Origin: Nissolia schottii
Taxonomy: Eukaryota; Streptophyta; Magnoliopsida; Fabales; Fabaceae
Reading direction: 5' to 3'
Assembly (NCBI GenBank): GCA_003254905.1
Contig: QANU01065991.1
Span: 164,588-228,587, forward strand
DNA: 64,000 nt
Shown here: positions 1-16,500 of the stretch, piece by piece
Layout: each line of letters begins with the position of its first letter
Numbering within the stretch: the first letter of the stretch is position 1
The notes under the pieces: model-generated
Database searches by the model: none
Told to the model about the DNA's origin: nothing
Seen by the model: only the letters and a program-made list of their open reading frames with translations
Program-made: the position numbers and the translations under genes

Positions 1-249
1 ATGTCCAATGAATTTTGTGACACATTTATACCCGCTTTCGTCTCCCAGGAATGCATCTAAATGAACTAGATTTTCAGTTTATAAATATTTCTTACAATAA
101 TGTTACTTAGGCCTAGTTTACAAATCTTCCTTACATGTTTGAACCTTGGACACGACAGTTCCACAAACATTGTTCATTGACAAAGAATCATGAGCTCCAC
201 TGGTAATCGGCCCAGATATTTGTCATTGTCAAGTACTCACTATCCACGT

Positions 250-377
250 TTACCTAACGCTTTTGACTTTTAGATACATTATTGACTTAATGTATTTAGA
301 TGCAGTTTGCATCTAGATACATTGAGTCAATAAAATATTTAAAAGTTAAAAGTAACAATTAAAAGTTACGGAGGGAG
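250..377. mobile_element. Stowaway-like MITE remnant
   Basis: The stretch folds back on itself: a TGACTTAATGTATTTAGATGCA arm (split here as TGACTTAATGTA, TTTAGATGCA) faces TGCATCTAGATACATTGAGTCA around position 306. The right end reads CGGAGGGAG, which resembles the CTCCCTCCG terminus of Stowaway/Tc1-mariner MITEs. The left terminus is degraded, so the assignment is tentative. Positions 1-249 hold no gene that I can see and are simply downstream flank of the transporter pseudogene. Confidence 0.4.
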
Positions 378-402
378 CAACTTCTATTTTGGTAGGTTTG
401 AA

Positions 403-6057
<5,655 letters not shown>

Positions 6058-8409
6058 CGGAATCAGAAACAAAAAGACAGACTTGATCTATTGCTCAAGT
6101 TCAGTGAGGCTCTTCAAAATGGGGGTGCAATATATCTTATATCTATGATAAGATGGAGACGGAGGAAATGTAATACCTAAGTCAAAAAAATTTTAATTCA
6201 AAATTGAATTTCGCTTTTCTTAAGGTGGTTTTTCACCATTTTTAACAACTTAATTTATTTATTTTTGATAATTTTTGTAATTAAATTTATTATTAATTCT
6301 TACAATTTTTATATGAGATATAGAGATTTGCTGATCATTTAAACTTACGATGCAGCTCTCTATAAATATTGTATTGAAAAGTATTAATTTATCACATTAA
6401 ATCATATATGCCATATTAGATCATAAAATAATAACACAATTTGATGAATTTAATTGTTAAAATTATCAAAAAAAATTGTTAAATTAAGGGTCATCTCCCA
6501 TGTGTCCTTGCCTTGCAACCAATTCCCCTTTTAGTTTGTTATTTTATTTATGTTTTGTGGCTCCATTTTCTTCAATTCCCAACTTGCCATCTCTTGGTGT
6601 TATAGACATCGTACAAAATATAATAAGAAGACAAATTTATTGTATAGTACAACAAGTATGTAAAACCCATGTATAATTAAAGTCACTACATTTTATACGT
6701 TGTTCATACTTTATTGTTCACTTTTATTGTTCATGTAGCATAACCCTTATTATACCCCTCCTCTTCATTTTGAAATCATACATTTCCTTCCTCTCTATTT
6801 TGAAAATAACCTATAATATCGTTCATATTCATATTTTTACACCAAAGTACCTTCCACAAATAATTTTTCTTTTACTCATCTTTCCCACATGATTATAAAT
6901 TTTGAAATTTTTCAAAAATTTTTTAATGCACATATATTTAGTTAAAATAACATTTAAAATGGATGGTGTATGGAATTAAGTCTAATCCAGTGAATTTGTA
7001 ATGGAAATGCGTGGAAGTGACAGAGGGACTAGAAGAGAATAAGGGGAAGGTGACAAAAAGTGTTTGTTATGGAGGGAAAGAGAGAGAGATAGTAATAGCG
7101 GATAACTTTGGTTTGTGAGATAGGATAGGAATATAAAGATATTAGGAAAGAGATTAAAAAAATAAGAGTAGAAATTAATTTTGTATTTTGTTTAGTGATA
7201 GTACTTATTTGTATTTATATCTTTTTTGATTTCATGGAGAAAAGATAGAAAAAATACATTTTGAATGATTTAAAATGTTCTTATTTCATTAATTTAATAG
7301 AATTTTTTTTAAAAAACACTTTATCATAATCTAAAAGGTTGTGTCTCCTTGTCCTACTCTTGTGTCTAATAAAATGGAACAAAAAATATACAAATTTTTA
7401 TGTAGGTCACAATAAATTTTGATCCACATGTCTCAACATTTTTATTTTATCTCAATATACAAATGCCAAACGCAGCATGAGACTTAATGGGATGGGGGAC
7501 CAATGCAATTGTTATGCTTCGTGTTCTGAAATCCAATCCAATATGGTTTGCGTGCTGTTGTTTACAGAGGGCTGAAGGTGCAAACAATATATAATAGAGA
7601 GTGTTGTTTTATTATAATAGCCAGAGTTTTGCTTCATCTTTGCCTTTCATTTAAAATCTGCACCATTCATTTTATTTTTCAAAACTCCATTCACATGGGA
7701 ATCACCAACTTCATGACTCCTATATTTAAACTTTTTAAAAACTCTTGTACCAGCATTGTTATACATATATTTTATTTAATTTTATTCTTTCTTTAAAAAT
7801 TTGATCAGAATCATTAAAATTATCATATTGATATTCTCTTTAGCATTTTTAATGTAAAATTAATACTCTGTAATACTAATTGTACCCATAATAAAAAAAA
7901 AATATGCACAAGATGTTTGTTTTAAGGTATACAATATAAGTTTGTTTTAAGCAACGAATAGTTGATAATATTTTATTCTCCTGTTTGTTTTAATCTATTT
8001 AAATTTATTATTGAAAATAAATCATTCTAAAAATTGTTATATACCTAAATTTTATTAGATTTATATCTCACTTTAAGTGTTGAGAATATTTTATTCTCAC
8101 ACTATGGTTTTAGAAATGGGTCTCTTTAATTATAATTTTCTTTTTTTTATGGAAGTATAATTTTTATTTCATAAAAAAAAATAATGTCATTTATTTTAAT
8201 AATAAAAATATAATATTAAAAATATAGTTTAAAATTTATGTAACGTCGTTTCGTTTTATTAAAAATTAAAAAAATATACAGTTAATTATAAAATATGTAT
8301 TTTCCAAAAATCAAAGTAATGAGATTTCATTTTATTAAAAATTTAAGTTATTAATCCATTAAGATACATATACAAAGGATATTATCTGGTGGCCATATAT
8401 AATTTTGAA
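6058..8409. other. AT-rich spacer, no gene seen
   Basis: The first ~120 bp are the 5' flank of the transporter pseudogene. The rest is AT-rich with long A and T runs and only short, unconvincing open frames, such as 7548-7796. I recognise no coding region, RNA gene or complete mobile element here. Confidence 0.6.
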
Positions 8410-8634
8410 GTCCTGCTATACGTACACCAAAAAATATACACCATACATACACCCTATACTTATATACATAAAGTTTGTGTTTTAATGCCTATAATGTTTG
8501 TGCACTTAATTAAGTATAACTGAGAATATCATTTATAAGTTTGTAATGTTTGTGCACTCATCAGAATAAAGTTTGTGCATTAGTAATGATGTATGTATGG
8601 GTGTATAAAATTGGGTGTACATGTAGCATTTTTG
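8410..8634. mobile_element. Mutator-type MITE, copy 1 (225 bp)
   Basis: The left end contains TGCTATACGTACACC and the right end GGGTGTACATGTAGCA, which are inverted repeats of each other. The flanks are a perfect 11-bp direct repeat ATAATTTTGAA at 8399-8409 and 8635-8645. Inverted termini plus a 9-11 bp target duplication point to the Mutator superfamily. The interior repeats TTTGTGCA-type words and encodes nothing. Three related copies lie elsewhere in the window. Confidence 0.85.
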
Positions 8635-9010
8635 ATAATTTTGAAAAATTAATATCATTTAACTTTTTTATTACTCATTAGTCTTCATGCATTAAAATGG
8701 ACTAAATTAAAGAATAATTCATACATATTCACAAAGTATAAGTTAGTTATGTGGATGAATTTATTTACATAATATTTTATTTAAAAACTTACTTTAGAGT
8801 CAAAATTTAAGACAATATACACTCACTACTTACCAAACTAATAACTTTGGTATATTTGCAAGTTACATTATAATTTTACCTACTCCCAACAACTATATAA
8901 AGTTTCATTTAAGTATTTTTGAGGGGTTTTGACATTTAGGTGGGTTTGGGGGGAAAATTCCAAATATATGGGCTGGAACGAAAAATTACGAAAGTATGAG
9001 ACAAAATTTT

Positions 9011-9217
9011 GAAATCGCCACTGTGCAAGGTGATTTCAGAAAATCCAAAAAAAAACAAAAATAGGCCTGAAATCGCCACAGGGGGTGGCAATTTCAGACT
9101 ATAAAAAAAATCAGATATCTGAAATTGCCACCCCTATGGCGATTTCAGACTATAAAAAAAATGAAAAATAAAAAAAAATTCAGATGTCTGAAATCGCCAC
9201 GGGGGTGGCGATTTCAG
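9011..9217. repeat. Cluster of four GAAATCGCCAC/GTGGCGATTTC hairpins
   Basis: Four imperfect palindromes of about 30 bp lie at 9011-9038, 9067-9097, 9119-9148 and 9188-9217. Each has the arm CTGAAATCGCCAC, a 2-6 nt loop, and the reverse complement. The last is nearly perfect. They are separated by A-rich linkers such as ACTATAAAAAAAAT. The GC-rich arms stand out in otherwise AT-rich DNA. I do not recognise a known element that explains them. The spacers on each side (8646-9010 and 9218-9485) show nothing else. Confidence 0.85.
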
Positions 9218-9494
9218 ACAAAACACCCATACATTCGTAATTTTTTTCTAATGCAGCATATTATAAGATTATAAACTTATTAAGGCCATAGATAGGTAAA
9301 AAATCCTATTTTTGAATCATATCAATGTTTATTTTACTTAAAGTCAAAATCAGTTTCAATTAACTACTTGTTATTATTCATTATTCTTTATATTTTTTAG
9401 ATGAATACTAATTATACTCTTCATGTATGAAGACTGCCTAAATAGATGAATAATTTACACATAAAGATATATAGACAAAGTATAAATTATTTAT

Positions 9495-10036
9495 GAGTCC
9501 TGCTACACGTACACCCAAAAACATACATCATACATGCACCTTGTACTTATATACATAAAGTTTGTATTTTAACACCTGTAATGTTTGTGCACTTAATTAA
9601 ATATATTTGAGAATATCATCTACAAGTTTGTAATGTTTGTGCACTCGTGGAAATAAAGTTTGTGCATTATTAGATATAATGTTTGTGCATTTTCTAAAAT
9701 AAAGTTCAGATTGTAAAACACTATGATAATTTTGTAATGTTTGTGCATTCATATGCATAAAATTTGTGCATTATTATTTATAATGTTTGTGCATTTTTAA
9801 ATAAAGTTCAAACAATATAACTCTAAACTATAGGTTTGTAGTGTAATTCAAATAAATTTGTGCATAAATGCGCATAAAGTTTGTGCTTTACTGCTTGTAA
9901 TGTTTATGTTTTAACGCATTTAAGTTTGTGCTCTATTTTTGGAAATTGTATAGTATACGTATAATAATCATTAATTACCTAATTTAAATGGTGTATGTGT
10001 GAGTGTATAAAATTGGGTGTACACATAACATTTTTT
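9495..10036. mobile_element. Mutator-type MITE, copy 2 (542 bp)
   Basis: The left terminus GAGTCCTGCTACACG and right terminus ending ACATAACATTTTTT belong to the same family as the 8410 element. The flanks are a perfect 9-bp direct repeat ATTATTTAT at 9486-9494 and 10037-10045. The interior is longer than in copies 1 and 3 because the GTTTGTGCA(T/C) word is repeated at least eight times, alternating with AATAAAGTT. No coding capacity. Confidence 0.85.
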
Positions 10037-10045
10037 ATTATTTAT

Positions 10046-10504
10046 TTGGGTGAATACATTCAGATAATTGATTTTATTCAAAGACTAATTTTATTGTAGA
10101 ACAAATCTAAAATAGTATATAATGAATCCTTGTGAAAGTAATTACTTTAGTTTATTTTAAAATTATATTATAATTTCTCTCATTGCCAACTACTATTTAC
10201 TATATCAACACAAATGTTTTATAACTTTTTGACAAAGTATTTTTTGACAAATGCACATATAATAAAAAATCAATTAATTTGCACATACTCATAAAAAAAA
10301 CATTAAGTGTTTAGATTAAATTACTCTTCAATAAGTGTTGTGGAAAATTATAATGCAATTAATACAATAATAGAGAGTTCATAATAAATAGAGGTATAGT
10401 TGGAAAGATAACAATTAATACTATATTAATTAAATTAAACGACAACTAATTTTGGATAAAGTTTTGAGTAAAAAGCGACATATAAGATTGTACAGAGAGT
10501 ATAA
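10046..10504. other. AT-rich spacer, nothing recognised
   Basis: AT-rich DNA between MITE copy 2 and the 30-bp tandem array. I see no open frame, repeat unit or RNA gene in it. Confidence 0.55.
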
Positions 10505-11690
10505 CATTACAAGAGAATTAGAATGAAACATGACATTTCACTTTAATTGCAAGGAAATGTGACATCTCATGTGCATAAGAAGGAAAATGTGGTATCTTGT
10601 GAGAATTAGAAGGAAACATGACATTGCATGGAAATGAGAAGTAAATATGACATTTCACAAGAAAAATTGAAGGAAATATGGCTTCGCAAGGTAAATAGAA
10701 GGAAATGTGACATTGCATTTGAATTACAAGAAAATTGACATTGCATAAGAATTGCAAAAAAAAAAAATAGTATTGCATGAAAATTAGAATGAAACGTAAC
10801 ATCTCGCGAGAATTGGGAGAAGACATGGCATTCCACAAAAATCTGAAAGAAATGTGGCATTACATGGAAATATGAAGGAAACACAACTTTTCACAACAAA
10901 TAGAAGGAAACATGATATTGCACCCAAATTACAAGAAAATGCAGCGTTGCATGATAATTACAATAAAAAGTAGCATTCTCTGGAAATTGGAAGGATATAC
11001 TATGTTGCATGAGAATTAGAAAGACATGTGTCATTCCATAGGAATTTGAAGAAAACGTGGCTTCTCTCGTGGTAAATAGAAGAAAACATGGCATTGCATT
11101 CAAATTGCTAGGAGATGTGCTATTGCATAAGAATTGCAAAAAAATGTAGCATTGCCCAAATATTGGAAAGAAGCATAGCATTGTGCAAGAATTGGAAACA
11201 AACGTAGCATTGTGCGAGAATTGGAAGGGAAATATGACATTGCATGCAAATATGAAGGAAATGTGATTTTTTGGGTAATTGAAAATAAACTTTGCTTTAT
11301 ATGAGAATTAGAAAGAAACATGACACTACATGAGCATTCAAAAGAAACGTGGCATTGCATGATAATCGAAAGGAAATATTGCATTGTGCATGAGTTGGAA
11401 GAAAACATGACATTGTACTCTAATTGTAAGAAAATGTGGCATTGCACGAAAATTATAAGGGATTGTAGCATTATACATAGATTGAAAAGAAATGTGACAT
11501 TTGCACAAGAATTAGAAGAAAATGTGACATTTTATGATAATTTGAAAAATAAGTGACTTTTAGCAATAATTGAAATAAAACATGACATTGTATGAAAATT
11601 GACAAAAAAAATGTGGTATTGTGCAAAAATTGATACGATATGACATTGCATAAGATTAGAAAAAAAATGTAACATTGCAAGTAAGATAAA
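10505..11690. repeat. Degenerate ~30-bp tandem array, ~1.2 kb
   Basis: A diverged unit of about 28-32 bp, roughly GGAAACATGACATTGCATG followed by AGAATTGGAA, recurs about 35-40 times. Copies differ at several positions, so this is an old minisatellite. Because the unit is close to a multiple of three, long open frames appear on both strands (for example 10518-10838, 11100-11471 and 11320-11556). I treat these as by-products of the repeat and not as genes. Confidence 0.85.
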
Positions 11691-11819
11691 AAAAAAAATT
11701 GAAACTCATGACTATAATTTTTTTGTTGTTATAACTTATGAGATAGTAGATCACGTGGATAGCACAGCCTCTTCACTAATGTGTGTGTATATGTATATTG
11801 CTGGATGAAATGCCATAAC

Positions 11820-12290
11820 AAACATAAACGGCTTCTTGGCCTCTTCCCTCCACTCCCACAAGTTCAGCGCCACCATCGTTTGCCTTGACTGTCCAATGTT
11901 GTTGGTAATGATGCGAATAATGTTGCTATCCTTTTTTTCTAATTTGTTTGCTTTGATTTCCTGTTTTTTGGTTTTGTTGGTTACTCTCTATTTGGCCTTG
12001 CTTGATCTCACCCCATTTTTGGTAGATGAGGGTTACGGTGGTGGGTGAGGTGGAGGTGGGGGGTTGGGTGAGGGTGAGGGTGACGATGGGGCTATAGGGG
12101 AAGAGGAGGGTTGTGATGAGTTGGAGCAGGTTGTGGGATTCGGAAGGGTGTATTTTGCACGCTTAATGGTTGCTCCATCGGCGGCGACGACACTAGCACC
12201 GGTGGGCCACCGGCACCGATGGCAGTGGGGTGGGGTGGTGGTGCTTGACCAAACCTGGAAAGAGGAGGGCATGAGATACAGGGTGATTAT
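11820..12290. other. GC/G-rich island with G-quadruplex motif
   Basis: This island is much richer in G and C than its surroundings. It contains four G-runs spaced by 2-3 nt at 12058-12080, which fits a canonical G-quadruplex motif. Short open frames exist on both strands: 11836-12048, 12064-12309, and proline/serine-rich 12033-12305 on minus. None matches a family I know, so I do not call a gene. The surrounding DNA, 11691-11819 and 12291-13330, is AT-rich and includes a poly-T run near 13185. It shows no convincing gene, and its right end is 3' flank of the polycomb-like gene. Confidence 0.5.
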
Positions 12291-13561
12291 TTTTAATATA
12301 ATCACTTAATTTCATAATAATACTAATCAACTAATGACAGTTTTATTAAAAAGATAATCTTTTTAATTTACTTTGTAAAAAGGTGAAATCTTAATTTTGG
12401 GGTCAAAATACGAAATCAAAATTTTATTTATGAAATTTCTGTGAGTTAAAAACATAAATTATACTCCTACAATTGCAACCTTCCATTGCCATTTTAATGA
12501 ACATGATTTCAGGACCAACTTACTCTCTCCCTGTCCATGTTAGATGCAGCCATAAAAGGTTAATTAATTGCCAAGGAAAAGTAAAGGCATAGTCGCACAT
12601 CTAAGACCATGCCGTGCTTATTTTATGTTTATAATAAAATCTTTGTGATTGTAAAAGATTAGAGCACGAGCAGCAACAACCAAATTTACAATAATCTATA
12701 TCCTAATAATATAAAATATCCATCTGAATCTTCTTTAGATACCAGACATCTCGTCATAGTGCACGAACAGCTATACAATATTGGGCAATTTTGATTATTT
12801 TTTCATTCTAGCCGCTATATTTAAAGTTCACTAAATATAACTCAAACCATCTCAACCCACCATAGTTACACCGTGTTACTTTTTTCTCATCAACAATTTC
12901 AATTTCCTTTGTCTTAAAATGTTCAAATTTACTTGTTTTATTGTCGCTCGATTAATTAGAAAATGGAGACCAAATATAAATAATAAAAGGTTATCGAAAA
13001 GAAACAAGAATCTAGGTTTGGATTTAGATAGTGTGCCTAAAAGGATAATTTTGTTTTGCTGGTCTATGCAGGCAAAAGGATAAATTGCGTTCAAGCTAGC
13101 AGTCATCTTACGAATCATAACTAAATCTGACAGAAAAAAGGACTGTAACTCCATTCAAGGTGGTGTTGTATTATTTGGCCGATTTCTTTTTTTTTTTTTT
13201 TTTAATTTTTAACATTTGAAAATGAGGTTATGGGGGAAAAGGAGGACAGAAAAGAGAAAAAAAATCTATACAGATATAGGCAGCCAAAATTCCATAGACC
13301 CATACCACGCAGATCAGTGCAACAGTAAACCCTGAAACTAAGTAGATCTCAAGCTGCAAAGGGTGCTAGTGATCAATGCAGGAAGTTGCATTGCACAACA
13401 TAAAATCTTTGCATCAATGATTTCATTGAATAACTGGGTGATGATTGCAGAAGGCCACAACCCTGTCAAACCAAAATCACTGCTGAGCCCTGCTTGCCTC
13501 CATGCAGCACATTGCAAACTGAAAGGGTCCATGAAGAAATCAACTTATCATGGTATCTTTC

Positions 13562-16500
13562 TTATCTACCGCCATCACCATTGGAGTCGTCAGAAGCTTT
13601 CAATGCTTCAGCAGTCATGAGAGCAGCCACGGCTCGGTGAATAGCTAGATCTGCTCGATAAAGCAATCTCTGAGCTCTCTCTCTCTTTAATTTGGCCAAG
13701 TTACGTGCATGCTGAGCAGCCCCTGAGGGGTCGAGCAGTCGATACTCCTCTGGGTCTGAACAATCCAATTGTTCAGTCTCATGCCTCTGAGGACCATCCG
13801 ATAAGTGCTGCCTGTGGCCCGCCGAGTCATAATAGCCCATATTCCATCTACTAACCCCGTTTCTCTTCCCTGACCCTGAGATTCTGTGACTAGAGGAAGA
13901 CATCGGTGAATCATTATGATACATAGATGAGCCAAAATTACTCGACTTGCTCCTACGATATTTGGGGTTATAATTTCTATCATACCCATCGTTGCCCACA
14001 GAATAATATCCCATGCTGCCAGCATCTCTTGGTGAGAACCCCCTCAATGAGGCCTGAGGCAACGGCGAATCATCCATAGAATCATAACTATGGCCTGGGT
14101 ACACAATCCTTTCATCACCAAACGCAAATCCATTCAGTCTTCTTCCTGAGTTTTATTAACATTCAGATGTAAGTCCAAGTCCAAAACTTAAAAAATGTAA
14201 CAAATCAGCGTGTAAATCAAACACTCACCAGGAGTGTGGACGCCATCCTGTTCATACAGCATACTATTTGTATGCCCTGAGACTGAAATTCTCTTCTGTG
14301 GTCGAATATGTTTTGCCCTGTTCGGTACCTCCAAACCCCTTGGTTTTAAACAGAAGGCAAACATGAGAGGCTTCTCCAAAGTTGCAACCTTGTCCGGGCA
14401 CCCATTAGAAACAGGGATGTTATTCTTGCTCGTGGCTTCCCACTCCCTCAGTTGTTGTTGATATCTTTCCCATTGAGGTGGCTGAACAATAAGTAAAAAG
14501 TTTGGTAAGATCTCAGCCAAACAATAACCAAGCACACATTTCATGCGCATAAAATAAACACAATTTTGAGAAAACAGAAGGTAAATTACACAATGCACCA
14601 CAGTTTAAACCAATCATCGCAAAATTACACCCACAATTGCTCTACATAAACAGGATCAGTAGAGCATGAACAATGATATTACTGAATGCAACCATATCAT
14701 CCCGTCATATCAAACTTAAAAATACATACCCAATCAATGGGCAGAAATATGGATAAGATGAGTGGCTTTCCACCGGGATCCGTCCATGACTTAAATGTTG
14801 AGGTACAGCTACAGTACCGGCACCCGTACAAATTTTCCGGTAACTAAAACTAGGGTACAGGTATGGGAGTACAAATCATATGAAAATATAAACTATTGAA
14901 AATAAGCTTATTAAATAATAAGATAAATGTAATTTAATAGTATTCTAACTCCAAATGTTCATCAAATTATTACAAAATATATCAAACACACACAAGTATC
15001 TAAAAAGGTACAAAGTTTGAAGAGATGTAGTAATAGATGTTTCATTTAGAAGAAAACTAAATAGTTTGGCTGCAAAAATTGATATTTTATAAGGAGAAAT
15101 TTGTATTGAGGCAACTACTTATTGTAATGCTTGACCTACAAGTACCCAAGAGTACTCAACAAGTACAGGGTACCATTATGCGGCTATTTAGGAGTACCCA
15201 TGCTTCATAAATGACTTTGCAATGGCTCAAAACACTTGGCATTACATGTGACAGGCCTCCAAAACTTCGTGATTGTTAAGTGTAAGTGTAACTAAGTTTC
15301 ATAAGTAAAAATCAGTCCACTGTCATAATATTAACCTCTCTTTCCCCTCCCTTCTCAACCCCCTTCCCCAATTACCTCTGCAAAGTCACTAAACAATTTA
15401 GTAGAGACATATTCCTAGACTGATAATGTCATGAATAGGATAGGTAATTTAGACAGTACCTGGAAATGCCGTATCAAAGCCATTCCCTTCTTCTGCCTTT
15501 TCTGCTGCCAATATTCGTAAATGATTTTGGCTACAGACAAGGGCCCAACACCAACCGTGAGTTCCTCTATTTCAGTAGGTGTAAACTGGTCACAGCTCCG
15601 GGCATATGCTGCCTTTTCAAACATGTCCATTGTCTTCTCAAACATCTCCTCTGAGATCCCATCCAAGACACTTTTGTCTTCTTTAGAATTTTGAACAGTG
15701 AAAATCCACTGCTCATCCTCACTATCCATGTCATACAGGACATTCAGTGGATTCAGAGCCATATCTACATCTGTTTCAACCTGGCGAAAATATTTAGAGC
15801 TCCGAACAAAAGTAACATCAGATTCATTATCATCATTTTCTTCTATGAAGATAACACCAGGAATAGGTATATTTTTAACCGAAGCAGCACGGATGTTACG
15901 GTTGTAACATTCCTCGTGCATCTCTTTGAAAAGAGCCCACTGACTCCTATCAGGAAATTCTAAGGTCCATTCCTTCCCTCCTTTCCACATCATAGCATGT
16001 GTGTAACGATTTGTTGATCCAGTCTGCAGAAACTGATGTGCTTTGTATGAATACCTAGTAATTCCTGCAAGTTTTACAGAAAGTTTCCACTCATTATGGT
16101 CAAACAGCTCTAATACAATTTGGGCAGATTCTCTCCACCCTTTATCACCAAGGGTAATCAACACATTTGCATCACAATATAAGACCTCCAAACTCTTGTC
16201 AGGACACCTAGCAACATCCAATGACTTCTTCTCATTAGCCTTTCTAATTCGCTTGTGAGGTAGCCCTTTCTTATGATGGCTCCTGTTTCTTGAACTAAAG
16301 TCATACCCAGGAAAAGGCACTGAATACGATACTTGTGTTCGTGGCTTTTTAGGTCCATTGCTAAAACCATTGTGAAGAGAATCAAGCTTCCCATCTGACC
16401 ACCCATGCGAATGGAATCCCAATTTCCGATTCCAAGAACTTCTAGGAGCAGTGGGATTGGGGCTTTGAGAGACACGTCCATTTATAGTCCAAGAAAAATC

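Noticed and set aside
10518-11680. Several open frames of 69-123 codons on both strands
   Set aside because: They are translations of a degenerate 30-bp tandem repeat. They overlap on opposite strands and resemble no protein family.
12033-12309. Proline/serine-rich and glycine/glutamate-rich open frames on opposite strands
   Set aside because: Both arise from the same simple G-rich repeat tract. I know no matching family, and no splice context supports a gene.
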